NCBI GenBank assembly: GCA_049323835.1
Contig: JBMOOJ010000105.1
Span: 1 to 64,000 of the forward strand
DNA from: SG-bin9 sp049323835
Lineage (GTDB): Bacteria; Pseudomonadota; Alphaproteobacteria; Rhizobiales; Xanthobacteraceae
Direction: 5' to 3'
Length of the DNA stretch: 64,000 bases
Below, one piece after another: positions 33,965 to 43,093 of the stretch. The first letter of the stretch is position 1. Every line of letters begins with the position of its first letter. The translations under genes were made by a program, and so were the position numbers. The notes below the pieces were generated by a model, which made no database searches, was not told the DNA's origin, and saw only the letters and a program-made list of their open reading frames with translations.

Positions 33965-34708
33965 CTAGCGGGCGACGATCCAGCCCTTGTTGGTGACCAC
34001 TACCCAGCGGCCGCTTTCACGACGGATGGCTTCCACGCGGATCAGGCCCGGCAGCGGATCACCCGGCTCAACGTCGAACAGCCCCTGCGCGCCCTGCACC
34101 AGCGCGATACCGCTCTGGACATCGCGCAAGGTCCAGTTCTGGAGGACCGGCGGCTTCTTCGGCTCCGGCTTCGGCTCGGGAATGGACGCTGTCGTTTCCG
34201 GCGCGGGCTGCGTGCGCAGCTTATCCAGCGCTTCGCTTAGCTTCGCGATCTTGGCGTTCGGCTCGGCCTGCGCCTTTTCGATGCGATCGAGACGGTCGCC
34301 GATCTTGCCGACTTGCGAGGTGCTCGCCTTGGCGATCTGCTCGGCGTTTACCTTGAGCGCCGCCAGATCGGTTTTCACCAGCGCCAGCTCATCCTTCAGC
34401 TGCTGCACGTCCTGCGAGAACGATGCAGTCGATGCGATTGCGTCGGTGCCGGGCGAGAACCATGCCCGCACGCCTTCGTTTGCGATTGCTCCGCCGATCG
34501 CACCGACGCCGCCGGCGATCAGCGCGATCGCTGCGATCTTCATGCGACCGCGCTTGAAGCCGCTGCTTGCCTTGATGGAGTTGCCCGCGATGGTTTCGCC
34601 TGCGAACGCCTTCTCATCGGCCGGCGACCAGAGCGTGACATTCGTCCCGGAGCCGGCGCGCGGCTGATCGGATGACGGCTCGGAATTCAGCGGTGTGGGC
34701 TCGGTCAC
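33965..34708 (-). CDS. Membrane-anchored coiled-coil protein of unknown function
   Basis: The 247-residue protein starts at GTG. A polar N-terminus is followed by one membrane helix at about 57-77 (KIAAIALIAGGVGAIGGAIA), then an Ala/Lys/Asp heptad-rich coiled coil (about 98-165), a Pro-rich linker (PEPKPEPKKPP) and a compact C-terminal domain, VLQNWTLRDVQSGIALVQGA, ending GRWVVVTNKGWIVAR. Similar proteins occur widely in this order, without assigned roles. The topology suggests that the coiled coil and C-terminal domain sit in the periplasm. Confidence 0.75.
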   Translation of the reverse strand: MTEPTPLNSEPSSDQPRAGSGTNVTLWSPADEKAFAGETIAGNSIKASSGFKRGRMKIAAIALIAGGVGAIGGAIANEGVRAWFSPGTDAIASTASFSQDVQQLKDELALVKTDLAALKVNAEQIAKASTSQVGKIGDRLDRIEKAQAEPNAKIAKLSEALDKLRTQPAPETTASIPEPKPEPKKPPVLQNWTLRDVQSGIALVQGAQGLFDVEPGDPLPGLIRVEAIRRESGRWVVVTNKGWIVAR

Positions 34709-34732
34709 GGCGGCGATCCTCGTGTTAGTTCA

Positions 34733-34764
34733 CGAATTGGTAACCATAATTGCTTGCCAATTCG
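34733..34764. promoter_or_regulatory. Inverted repeat in the divergent promoter region 34709-34870
   Basis: CGAATTGG and CCAATTCG, separated by 16 bases, lie 25 bases upstream of the GTG start at 34708. The spacing of arm centres is about two helical turns, so it could be an operator. A second partial dyad, GTTAAC / GCTAAC, lies near 34803-34819. Confidence 0.35.
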
Positions 34765-34870
34765 TTACCGCCGGACGTCCGCAGGCCGCCGGAAGCCGCT
34801 CCGTTAACACTTCGCTAACCATAATCGCCCGACAGTAACGGTACGCCACCACTCATCGAGAGGACACGGC

Positions 34871-35113
34871 ATGCCGTTCGAGATGCACAGCCAACGCACC
34901 CTCGCCACCCGCGACGAAATCGAGATGCGGCTCCTCACCGTGCTCTGGAATCATCCGTTGTGCCGCGACGTCCGCCTCGAAGTGCTCGGCATGCCGCGCA
35001 ACGCCCGCGGAACCAACTGGACGGTCAGCCTGGAGAAGGTTCCCGCGCACGCGATCTTCGAGACGACCGATATCGTTACCGAGATTCAGAGCGCCTACGA
35101 TCTCGCGGCGTAA
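34871..35113 (+). CDS. Small conserved protein of unknown function
   Basis: The 80-residue cytosolic protein is preceded by GAGAGGACACGGC, giving a good ribosome site (GAGAGG). It reads as a mixed alpha/beta domain: an N-terminal helix (RDEIEMRLLTVLWNHP), a strand region around VRLEVLGMPRN, then NWTVSLEKVPAHAIFET and a final helix. There are no cysteines other than one in HPLCRD and no catalytic motif. I know no function. It converges on the small secreted protein gene at 35132. Confidence 0.65.
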   Translation: MPFEMHSQRTLATRDEIEMRLLTVLWNHPLCRDVRLEVLGMPRNARGTNWTVSLEKVPAHAIFETTDIVTEIQSAYDLAA

Positions 35114-35131
35114 GCTTTCTATCCGGATCGA

Positions 35132-35332
35132 TCAGCGGGCATTGCTGTAGCGCGGATTGCGCGAACACGTGGCCCGGCCCGGCGCGTTCATGCACTTCGA
35201 GAACTTGTCGTAAGCGCAGATGCGTGTGCCCTTCTTTGTGAAGGCGCACCAGCGATACTCTTTCGCTTCGGCTGCCACAGGCGCCAGCACCAGCACACCG
35301 AACATTGCCATCACGGCAACCAGTAGTCTCAC
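35132..35332 (-). CDS. Small secreted DUF3551-like protein
   Basis: The 66-residue protein has a GTG start, a cleavable signal (LLVAVMAMFGVLVLAPVAAEA) and a mature part YRWCAFTKKGTRICAYDKFSKC. Four cysteines with W-C near the start and C-x-x-NP-x-Y near the end match the DUF3551 pattern abundant in Bradyrhizobium relatives (WCA ... C ... C ... C..NP.Y). Two disulfides are likely. The function of the family is unknown. Confidence 0.7.
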   Translation of the reverse strand: MRLLVAVMAMFGVLVLAPVAAEAKEYRWCAFTKKGTRICAYDKFSKCMNAPGRATCSRNPRYSNAR

Positions 35333-35437
35333 CGTTCAACCCTCAACCGCTCCCGGACCGCAGACTAACAATAACTGCGGAACGGGCCAGCGACAGATCA
35401 ACGCACTGACATGCGGCAACGCAACAGGATTCGCGTT

Positions 35438-36397
35438 TCACCATGAATCGGTTGCGCGTGCAAAAACGAGCTCAGCCGCAGCCAGGTCCTCAAGCGCATG
35501 CCCGGCAGACTTGAATACCGTGATTTCATGTGGCGACGACCGGCCGGATTTGCCGCCAGCCAGAACGGCACGCAACGTGGTGATGTCTGATGCATCAATG
35601 CGGCCGGCCGTCAGCGGAGAAACGATGTCACCGGCTTCTGTCAGGGTCGTCTCGACATCGACCACCACACGGGCGCGCGCGATCAGATCGTCGTCGCTTT
35701 CGCGCATTTCGGGCCGGAAAGCGCCGACCAGATCGATATGCGTTCCAGGACGCACGCTATTGCCCGCGAAGAGCGGCGCTTGCGACAGCGTCGCTGTGGA
35801 AATGATATCCGCCTCCGGCACGGCTTTCTCCAGATCGGAAACCGGCTCGGCACCAACTCCACGCGCACCGAGTTCGCCGACAAAACGGCGCGCCTGCCCG
35901 GCACGGCGGCTCCAGATCCGGATCAGCTTCGGCTTGATCAGTTCGGCATACGCATCCACCAGCGCATGGGCGATCTCGCCGCTCCCCGCCATCAGCAGCA
36001 CGTCCGGATTCGGCCGCGCCAATTGCATCGCCGCCAGCACCGAGGTCGCCGCCGTCCGCCGCACCGTCAGCGCATGGCCATCGATCATGCCGCGCACGTC
36101 GCCGCTCGCCGCATCGAGCGCGAGATAGGTCGAGCGCAGCGCGCCACCCTCGCGGCCGGCATGGCCTGGGTGAATGGTAACGAGTTTCACCGCGATGAGG
36201 CGGCCGGGCTGCACCGCTGGCATCACGAGCAACGAACCGGCATGCGATGTCGGCGTCTGCGGGAAGGCGATATTGTGCCGCTGCGGCACGATCGGCGGAT
36301 CGAGGAATGCCCGGCGCAACGCCTCGACAAGGCTCGGATAATCGAGCAGCCGCGTGACCGTCGCCGCGTCAATCATCGGAACAGAGGTGATGCTCAT
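35438..36397 (-). CDS. Ornithine cyclodeaminase / pyrroline-2-carboxylate reductase family protein
   Basis: The 319-residue member of the mu-crystallin superfamily has the substrate arginine and lysine region LIAVKLVTIHPGHA and GALRSTYLALDAASG in the N-terminal half, and the Rossmann nucleotide-binding segment VLLMAGSGEIAHALVDAYAE (the first glycine position is unusual: AGSGEIA rather than GTGxQA). DIISTATLSQAPLF and HIDLVGAFRPEMRE are typical of the fold. Members act on cyclic or linear imines and amino acids. It ends upstream of nothing in the same direction; its start is 52 bases from the RidA gene, which precedes it on the same strand. Confidence 0.82.
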   Translation of the reverse strand: MSITSVPMIDAATVTRLLDYPSLVEALRRAFLDPPIVPQRHNIAFPQTPTSHAGSLLVMPAVQPGRLIAVKLVTIHPGHAGREGGALRSTYLALDAASGDVRGMIDGHALTVRRTAATSVLAAMQLARPNPDVLLMAGSGEIAHALVDAYAELIKPKLIRIWSRRAGQARRFVGELGARGVGAEPVSDLEKAVPEADIISTATLSQAPLFAGNSVRPGTHIDLVGAFRPEMRESDDDLIARARVVVDVETTLTEAGDIVSPLTAGRIDASDITTLRAVLAGGKSGRSSPHEITVFKSAGHALEDLAAAELVFARATDSW

Positions 36398-36449
36398 TGG
36401 TGACTGGTGTTCGCCCGAATATCGCCGATCCGTTCCTCGGACACCCGCA

Positions 36450-36845
36450 TCAACCTTTCGGCACGAATGCCGTCACCTCGATTTCCACCAGGGCGCGCGT
36501 ATCGACGAGACCGGAGATGTAGAGCAGCGTCGACGGCGGGAAATTCCGGCTGAGCGTATCCTTCCATGCGGCACCGATCTCGGCACCCGCCGCTTCGTAA
36601 GCGGCGCGGTCGGTGATGTACCAGACGAGGCGGACGATGTGCTCGGGGCCCGCACCCGCTTCCTTCAAAAGCCGGACGTTGCTCTCGAGCGCAACACGCA
36701 CCTGCTGCGCCATGCCGGATACATACTCGCCGTTCACGTTTCCGGTCTGGCCTGCCAGCACAATCCATCGCCCCGGCGCGTCGAATTCGACGCCGTGGGA
36801 AAATCCGCGAGGCCGCGACCATTCGGCAGGCTGCAAGACGCGCAT
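36450..36845 (-). CDS. ridA: RidA/YjgF family reactive-imine deaminase
   Basis: The 131-residue trimer-forming protein hydrolyses reactive enamine/imine intermediates released by PLP enzymes. Family motifs are visible: GRWIVLAGQTGN near residue 26, AGPEHIVRLVWYITD, and the catalytic arginine in DTRALVEIEVTAFV (the R-x-x-VEIE block near the C-terminus). It lies directly upstream of the ornithine cyclodeaminase-like gene on the same strand, which makes biochemical sense because that family handles cyclic imines. Confidence 0.88.
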   Translation of the reverse strand: MRVLQPAEWSRPRGFSHGVEFDAPGRWIVLAGQTGNVNGEYVSGMAQQVRVALESNVRLLKEAGAGPEHIVRLVWYITDRAAYEAAGAEIGAAWKDTLSRNFPPSTLLYISGLVDTRALVEIEVTAFVPKG

Positions 36846-36940
36846 GATGTTTCTCTCCGTGTTCTGTGCTTTGTTTATGAGGGGCTTGGAGTTTGTTCTG
36901 AAGTCCGGCCTAGCTCAGCAGACCAGCCGCCGCAACGCAA

Positions 36941-38899
36941 CTATTCGGCCGCCTGCTCCAGCGGCGCGACGCGCGGCAGCACGATCTGGACATGGGTTCC
37001 CTTGCCAGTTTCCGAGCGCATGGTGATGCGCCCGCCAAGACGGTTGGTGACGAGGTTGTAGACGATGTGCAGGCCGAGGCCGGTGCCGCCCTGATCGCGG
37101 CGGGTGGTGAAGAAGGGATCGAACGCCTGACGGCGCACTTCCGGCGTCATGCCGCAGCCATTGTCCGAGAACAGCAGCTCGACCTGCGCCTCGCCGACGC
37201 GCCTCACCTTGATGTCGATCTCGCCGGAACTGCGATCGGGAAATGCGTGCGTGATGGCGTTGACGAACAGGTTGGTCAGCACCTGTCCGTAGGAGCCCGG
37301 ATAGCTCGTCATCGACAGACCCGGCTCGCACTCCATCTGCACCTTGATGCTGTTCTTGCCGATGCCGGGGCGCAAGCTCATGATCAGTTGCTCGGTGAGA
37401 TCGCGCAGATCGAACGAGCGGCGATCGGACTGATGGCGGTCGGCCGCGACCTGCTTGAACGACTGGATCAGTTCCGCCGCCCGATTGAGATTGGTAACAA
37501 GCTGATCGGCAGCTTCCGAACATGCCTTGACGAAATCGTTGAGACTCGAGCGTCGCAGTTCGCCGCGCGCGATTTCGTCCGTGAACAGCCGGCTGCGCCG
37601 CTCCAGCGACGAGGCGACGGTCAGGCTGATGCCGACCGGATTGTTGACCTCGTGCGCCACGCCGGCGACGAGGCGGCCGAGCGCCGCGAGCTTCTCCGCC
37701 TCGATCAGCGAATTTTGCGTTTCGCGCAGGTTGCGCAGCGCCTCCTCGGAGGCGTCGCGCGCATCGCGCATCTCCTGCTCGATCCGCTTGCGGTCGGAAA
37801 TATCGAGCGCCACGGTAAAGATCGAGTCCACGGACCCGTCCGGCTTGAGCGATGGCAGCTTGTTGACCATCCACGAGCGGGTGGTGCCGCGAACGTCGAT
37901 ATAGTCTTCCTCGTAGAAGCCGGTTTCGCTGCGTGTCGTCAGCACGCGATGATCGTGCGAGTCGGTCTTGCGTGCGCCGTAGCGCGACATCAGCTCCGCC
38001 GTAGTCTTGCCGATCGCCTCATGCGGCTCGATGCCGAAGATTCCGGCCATATACCGGTTCATCAGGATGTAGCGGAGGTTCGCATCCTTGACGTTGATCA
38101 CCGCAGGCACCGTGTCGATAACCTGCTGAAGCCGGCGGCGGCTTTCCTCAAGCGCCGCATCGACCTCCTTCTGATGCGTGATGTCGCGCACCACGCCCTC
38201 ATAGCGGATGGGAATGCTGGCATCGTCGCGCACCACGCCGGCGCTGTCCGACAGCCACAGAATGTTCCCGTTGCGCTGGCGCACCTGATACTCGTACTCG
38301 CGCACGAAACCGTCGCGCTGCATCCGCAACTCGTATTCCGCGCGCGCCGCCGGATCGACATAGATCGTATGGGCGACGTCCTTGACGCCCTCGATCAGCT
38401 GCTCCGCGCTGTCGTAACCCATCATGCGCGCGAGCGCCGGGTTGGCGTTGAGAATTTCGCCGCCGGGCGTCGTCACGTAGATGCCGTCGACCGAACCTTC
38501 GAACAGCTTCTTGTAGTCTTCCTGCGCCTCCAGTTGCCGCTGTTCGGCGAGCAGCCGCAGGCTTGCCTCGCGCGTCGCGTCGGCGGCAAGCGGACGCACC
38601 TTGCGCCGCATGGAGATGGTAGCAATGCCGAATCCGACTAGAAAGCAGATGACGCCGACGACGAACGTCGGAATTCCGATGGCAGCGGCTGACGGCAGGC
38701 TGACCTGTGCATGCGCCATTCCGGACGAGAGCAGGAGCACGGCCGACGCTGCGGTGATCTGCCATATGAAACGGGGCGCAGCACCTTCAGCGCTAGACCA
38801 AAACAAGCGAGTTAAAAAAAGCGGCATGGCACGCGCAAGACATGATCGAACGGAGACCCTTATACCCTCAAATCGGATCGCGTGGGTAAACTCGATCAT
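36941..38899 (-). CDS. Membrane PAS-PAS sensor histidine kinase
   Basis: The 652-residue kinase has hydrophobic segments at about 45-62 and 76-97 that bracket a short periplasmic loop. PAS domain 1 is at about 125-245 (FEGSVDGIYVTTPGGEILNAN) and PAS 2 at about 255-372, followed by a coiled coil and a kinase core with His416 in GVAHEVNNPVG, N box LTNLFVNAITHAF, FSDNGCGM and GGTGLGLHIVYNL. No response regulator is adjacent. The core is very close to that of the kinase at 12381-14471. A start at the ATG at 38827 (MPLFLTRLF) is an alternative; neither has a strong ribosome site. Confidence 0.9.
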   Translation of the reverse strand: MIEFTHAIRFEGIRVSVRSCLARAMPLFLTRLFWSSAEGAAPRFIWQITAASAVLLLSSGMAHAQVSLPSAAAIGIPTFVVGVICFLVGFGIATISMRRKVRPLAADATREASLRLLAEQRQLEAQEDYKKLFEGSVDGIYVTTPGGEILNANPALARMMGYDSAEQLIEGVKDVAHTIYVDPAARAEYELRMQRDGFVREYEYQVRQRNGNILWLSDSAGVVRDDASIPIRYEGVVRDITHQKEVDAALEESRRRLQQVIDTVPAVINVKDANLRYILMNRYMAGIFGIEPHEAIGKTTAELMSRYGARKTDSHDHRVLTTRSETGFYEEDYIDVRGTTRSWMVNKLPSLKPDGSVDSIFTVALDISDRKRIEQEMRDARDASEEALRNLRETQNSLIEAEKLAALGRLVAGVAHEVNNPVGISLTVASSLERRSRLFTDEIARGELRRSSLNDFVKACSEAADQLVTNLNRAAELIQSFKQVAADRHQSDRRSFDLRDLTEQLIMSLRPGIGKNSIKVQMECEPGLSMTSYPGSYGQVLTNLFVNAITHAFPDRSSGEIDIKVRRVGEAQVELLFSDNGCGMTPEVRRQAFDPFFTTRRDQGGTGLGLHIVYNLVTNRLGGRITMRSETGKGTHVQIVLPRVAPLEQAAE

Positions 38900-38914
38900 G
38901 CCCCGGGAGACCGT

Positions 38915-39991
38915 TCAGTAGCCGGTCATTTCCAGATAACCGATGCCGCCATGGGAGCCGCGCACGGTGACCGGCCCTTCCCAGTACTGGAAACGGGTGC
39001 CCATCCAGCTTTGCGGATTGAGCGGGGCGCTTTCAAAGCTGACACCACGCGAGGGAATGCCGATCCGCCAGGCGGTCGGCATGGACTTTCCCGCGACCTG
39101 GGTCGTCGCAAGCGGCGTCATGGTGATCTCTGCGGCCGGGATCGGTTCTGACCTTCCGTCGGTTCCGATCCAGTTTCCGGCATAGAAATGCCGTCCGTCG
39201 GAATGCCGCAGGCGGAACAGCATCAGCTTCTCGTTCGTATCGAGATGCAGCGAGAACCAGTCCCAGCCTGTCTGGTCTGACGCCAGCGGCTGGCTGCTCC
39301 ACTCGCGGTCGATCCAGCCCTGGCCGGTGACATCGATGCTTTTGCCATCGATGACGATGACGCCTGAAACGGCGAGATACGGCTGGCTGTAATAATACGA
39401 CGCCTGCCCGCGCTCGGATTTCACGCTGTAACCGCCCTCGCCTTGCAGGACCAGCGGCCGCGCGGTGTCGAGCCGCAGGCGATATGAAAAATCTTTCCCC
39501 GACGCCGTGAGGCCGAGCGGCGCGAGCGCGGCCGATCCCGGCGCCACAGCTTTCATCTGCCAGTCATCGATGAAAGCATTGAACGGCTCGGCTTCAACGC
39601 CGGCCTGCCCGACACCGCCGCGCGCGAACTTCTCGGCAAAGCGATGCGTGTTCGCGCTGGTGACCGCCGCGTGCCCCATCCAGAGCTGTTGCGTCGACCA
39701 GCCCTCGCCCGATGCACCCGGCGTGACTGCCTGACGGAACAACGTCCACTGCACGCCATAGCTCGCGCCATCGGCCCCCTTGAGGTTGGCAGTGAGGTAC
39801 CACCATTCGATGCGATGGTCCGGATGCGCGCCGTGATCGGCGGGAAACGTCAGCGCCTTGCCGCGCACCACCGGCGCAAAGCCGCCGGGATCGGCGCCAA
39901 GTCCCGAGAAGCCCTGCCCGCGCACGGAGAGCGTCCCGGCGATCAGCGCCAGCGCGGCAACAACGGCTACGAAGCAGGCTCTAGCGTTCAT
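38915..39991 (-). CDS. AttH / carotenoid 1,2-hydratase (CrtC)-like exported protein
   Basis: The 358-residue lipocalin-like double-domain protein has a signal peptide (ACFVAVVAALALIAGTLS). The CrtC/AttH signature HPDHRIEWWYLTANL is near the N-terminus, and GWIDREWSSQPL and WDWFSLHLD are in the middle. True CrtC hydrates carotenoid ends, but AttH-type relatives are encoded with MacB/FtsX-like exporters, as here, and probably handle a lipid or hydrophobic cargo. The ATG at 39991 overlaps the permease stop by 11 bases (a TTG two codons earlier is also possible), so it belongs to that operon. No carotenoid genes are nearby. Confidence 0.8.
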   Translation of the reverse strand: MNARACFVAVVAALALIAGTLSVRGQGFSGLGADPGGFAPVVRGKALTFPADHGAHPDHRIEWWYLTANLKGADGASYGVQWTLFRQAVTPGASGEGWSTQQLWMGHAAVTSANTHRFAEKFARGGVGQAGVEAEPFNAFIDDWQMKAVAPGSAALAPLGLTASGKDFSYRLRLDTARPLVLQGEGGYSVKSERGQASYYYSQPYLAVSGVIVIDGKSIDVTGQGWIDREWSSQPLASDQTGWDWFSLHLDTNEKLMLFRLRHSDGRHFYAGNWIGTDGRSEPIPAAEITMTPLATTQVAGKSMPTAWRIGIPSRGVSFESAPLNPQSWMGTRFQYWEGPVTVRGSHGGIGYLEMTGY

Positions 39992-42443
39992 CGGCAAAGA
40001 TCTTCAGCAGCGTCACGGGGCGCATGCGCGCGAGTTTGAACATCGGCAACAAGGTCGCAGCGAAAGCTGCCGCAATTGCGACCAGCAAGAGCTGTGCAAG
40101 CTGGCCGGGAAAAACATCGAGCGGCAGCCGCCAGCCGAACGCCTTCACGTTCACCACCTCGACCAGACACCATGCGACGCCGATGCCGAGCGGCAGCGCC
40201 AGCAGCGCGGTCAGCAGCGCCAGCAGCATCGTCTTCAGCAGTTCGAGCGTTGCGAGACGGCGGCGGGTCAGCCCGAGCGCCCAGAGCGGTGCAAGCTGCG
40301 GCAAGCGCGACTGGCTCAGCGTGAGAAGACTCGTCAGCAGCGCCACGCCGGCGACGCCGAGCGTGAAGGCATTGAGCACCGACGTCACCGCAAAGGTGCG
40401 GTTGAAGATGCGCCGCGACTCGGCCTTCACCGTCGCCTGATCGGCGAGATCGCGCGGCGGCAGCGCGAAGGTGGCTTGCAGCCCCTGAATGATGCCAGGA
40501 ATCGCCGATGATGCGGCTCGCACGGCGAACCGCGTGCGGCCCGCCTCCGGAAAGCAGCGCAGCAGCTGGTCGGTGTTGACCGTGATCTGGCCGCGCGGAT
40601 TGCCGTAATCCGCATAGAACGCATCGATCGTGACAGTCCAATCTCCGGCTGGCGTCGGCAGACGCAGCGTATCGCCGAGCTTGAGATCGAGCCGGCGGCC
40701 CAACTGCTCGCTGACGAAGGCGGCGCGGCCGTCGCGCACGCCATCCCATGGGTTGGGCCGCGTTTCGAGCAGCGGCCACAGATCGCGATAGGTCGCGTGA
40801 TCCGTCAATCCGAACAGTTCGACCGGCTCGCCGCCGATCCTGATATCCGCGCGTGCCGCAGGCAACACCGCGTCGATATCGCGCCGCTGCCGCAGCCACG
40901 CCTCGACCGCAGCCGCCTTTTCCGGATTCGGCGCCGTGACGTAGATGTCGGCGGCGAGCCGCCCGTCGAGCCAGCGCAGGAACGTCTTGTTGAAGCTGCC
41001 GACCATGGTGCCGACGCCGACGTTCACCGCGAGCGCCAGCAGCAAGGCCATCAACGCGAGCGACAGGCCGGAGAGCTGCTGGCGGCTGTCCGCCCACGCC
41101 CAGCGCGTAACCGCGCCGCGCGACAGTGCTTCGCCCGCATGCAGCAAGAGATTGAGCAGCACCGGCAGCGCCAGCGCTGCGCCGAGCAGTGCACCGGCAA
41201 GGACAGCGAATGCCGCGATCAGACTGACGCCGAACCAGAACGCCGCGAACGCCGCGAGCAGCGCGGTGGCTGCGAGCAATGCCTGGCCCGTCAGCCAGCG
41301 GCGTTGCGCGCTCTGCCAGGCATGGGGCTGCGCCGACGCCAACAAGGGCAAACGCAGCACGCGCACCAGCGCGCCCGCTGCCGCGACCAGCGAACCGGCG
41401 ACGCACATGAGCAATCCCGCGGCCCACCATTGCGGCTGGATCACCAGCTGTCCCGGCACCGCCGCGCCGTAGAGTCCGCGCAAGCTCGCCGCGACATCCG
41501 GCAGCAACGCGGCGGCGATCAGATATCCGCAGACGAGGCCCGCCACGCCCGCAATCAGCGCCAGCATGACCAGCTCGGCGAGCAGCACGGCGATCAAGCC
41601 GCGCGCCGGAACTCCGCACGCGCGCAAGGTGCGCAACATCGGCAAGCGCTGTTCGAAGGCGAGCCCGATTGCCGAATGCACGATGAAGAGACCGACCAGG
41701 AACGAGAGCAGCCCGAACGCGGTGAGATTGAGATGGAAGCTTGCGGTGAGGCGCTGCAGATCGCTGTCGCTGCCGGCTTCGACCTCGCGCAGTTGCGTCC
41801 CCGCAATCTGCGACAACGGCAAGCGCGAGCCCGACTCCGGTCCGATCAGGAATCGCGAAATGCGATCCGGCTGACGCAGAATGCGCTGCGCCCAGCCGAT
41901 ATCGGCGACCAGCAGTTCCGGCGGAAAGTCATTCACCAGACGTAGCGGCGGCAATGCCTGACCGGAATCCGTCGTCAGCCTCGCCCCGTCGCGCCAGCCA
42001 AATTCCGCCGCGGTTTGCGGCGCGGCCAGCACCTGTCCGGCAGGCGAGAGAAAATCCTGCAACGTGACGTCGGTCAGACCTGGTGCGGGTCCGGCGCCAC
42101 GCGGCAGACTGATTGGCTCGATGCCAAGCAGCCGGATGCTGCGATCAGCAATGCGGATACGTCCTTCCACGACCGGCGACACCGGCCATCCGGCGCGGCG
42201 CAGCGTGCCGAACAGCGCTTGCGGCACCGTCGCATCGTCGTTCGGCACCAGCATCGGCGTGTTGGCGCCACCGAACGCCGCCGCCGCACGATCGTAGCTC
42301 GTGCGCGCCTGCTGGTTGATCGCCTGCACGCCGGTCCACAACGCTGTCGCCGACATCAGCCCGATCAGCAGGGTCGCAAGCTGCATGCGGTGCCGCGACC
42401 AGTGGCTCAGCAACACCCTGAGAATCCAGACACTGCGGTTCAT
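39981..42443 (-). CDS. FtsX/MacB-like ABC permease (fused AttF-AttG type)
   Basis: The 820-residue membrane protein has one helix near the N-terminus (RMQLATLLIGLMSATALWTG), a large periplasmic domain, an FtsX block of three helices around 240-380, further paired helices near 390-430, a second periplasmic domain and a final FtsX block (about 690-815). The two-FtsX, eight-to-ten helix layout is that of long lipoprotein/lipid-type exporters and equals two shorter Att permeases joined. The start overlaps the ATPase stop (ATGA). It transmits ATPase motion to extract or move a hydrophobic or envelope substrate. Confidence 0.85.
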   Translation of the reverse strand: MNRSVWILRVLLSHWSRHRMQLATLLIGLMSATALWTGVQAINQQARTSYDRAAAAFGGANTPMLVPNDDATVPQALFGTLRRAGWPVSPVVEGRIRIADRSIRLLGIEPISLPRGAGPAPGLTDVTLQDFLSPAGQVLAAPQTAAEFGWRDGARLTTDSGQALPPLRLVNDFPPELLVADIGWAQRILRQPDRISRFLIGPESGSRLPLSQIAGTQLREVEAGSDSDLQRLTASFHLNLTAFGLLSFLVGLFIVHSAIGLAFEQRLPMLRTLRACGVPARGLIAVLLAELVMLALIAGVAGLVCGYLIAAALLPDVAASLRGLYGAAVPGQLVIQPQWWAAGLLMCVAGSLVAAAGALVRVLRLPLLASAQPHAWQSAQRRWLTGQALLAATALLAAFAAFWFGVSLIAAFAVLAGALLGAALALPVLLNLLLHAGEALSRGAVTRWAWADSRQQLSGLSLALMALLLALAVNVGVGTMVGSFNKTFLRWLDGRLAADIYVTAPNPEKAAAVEAWLRQRRDIDAVLPAARADIRIGGEPVELFGLTDHATYRDLWPLLETRPNPWDGVRDGRAAFVSEQLGRRLDLKLGDTLRLPTPAGDWTVTIDAFYADYGNPRGQITVNTDQLLRCFPEAGRTRFAVRAASSAIPGIIQGLQATFALPPRDLADQATVKAESRRIFNRTFAVTSVLNAFTLGVAGVALLTSLLTLSQSRLPQLAPLWALGLTRRRLATLELLKTMLLALLTALLALPLGIGVAWCLVEVVNVKAFGWRLPLDVFPGQLAQLLLVAIAAAFAATLLPMFKLARMRPVTLLKIFADER

Positions 42444-43093
42444 GCGAGCCGTCCCGCGCTGAGATGCACCTGCCGGTCCAGCAGAGCGGCAAGGCGCGTG
42501 CTGTGCGTCACCATCAAGAGCGCACAGCCGCTGCGCGCGACGAGTTCACGCGCGAGGCGCAGCACTTCATCCGCAGTCGCCTCGTCGAGATTGCCGGTCG
42601 GCTCATCTGCCAGAACGAGCGACGGTTTGATCGCCAGCGCCCGGCCGATGGCCACACGCTGCTGCTGCCCGCCGGACAATTGCTCCGGATACCGGTCGAG
42701 CAGATCGGCAAGGCCGAGCCGTTGCGCCAATTCGTGATGCCATGCGGCATCGAAGCGATCGGCGATGCGCGCCTGAAACGCGAGATTATCGCCGACCTTC
42801 AGGCTCGGAATGAGATTGAACTGCTGGAAGACAAGGCCGAGCCGGTCCCGCCGCAGCAGCGCGCGAACCCTTTCGCTTTCGCCCGACATGCTCTTGCCAT
42901 CGATGACGATCTCACCGCTGTCCGACTCATCAAGACCTGCAATCAGATGCAACAGCGTACTCTTGCCGGAGCCGGATTCGCCGGTCAGCGCCACGGCCTC
43001 ACCGGCGGCAACCTGCAAATCCACCTCACGCAAGACCGCCAGCGTCCCCTGCGGGAGGCTGTAACTCTTGCTCAGCCGCGACACCTTCAGCAT
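42440..43093 (-). CDS. ABC transporter ATP-binding protein, LolD/MacB-like (AttE type)
   Basis: This is a 217-residue ATPase from the ATG at 43093 (a TTG one codon upstream is in frame). Walker A is GESGSGKST (about 38-46), the Q loop is at LVFQQFNLIPSL, the signature is LSGGQQQRVAIGRALA and Walker B is LVLADEPTGNLDE, the classic type VII (MacB/LolD/FtsE) sequence. It drives the FtsX-like permease that overlaps it. The three-gene order ATPase, permease, AttH-like protein is the Att arrangement. Confidence 0.92.
   Translation of the reverse strand: MLKVSRLSKSYSLPQGTLAVLREVDLQVAAGEAVALTGESGSGKSTLLHLIAGLDESDSGEIVIDGKSMSGESERVRALLRRDRLGLVFQQFNLIPSLKVGDNLAFQARIADRFDAAWHHELAQRLGLADLLDRYPEQLSGGQQQRVAIGRALAIKPSLVLADEPTGNLDEATADEVLRLARELVARSGCALLMVTHSTRLAALLDRQVHLSAGRLA

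Noticed and set aside
36992..38641. 549-codon plus-strand frame opposite the PAS kinase
   Set aside because: It is antisense to well-formed PAS and kinase domains.
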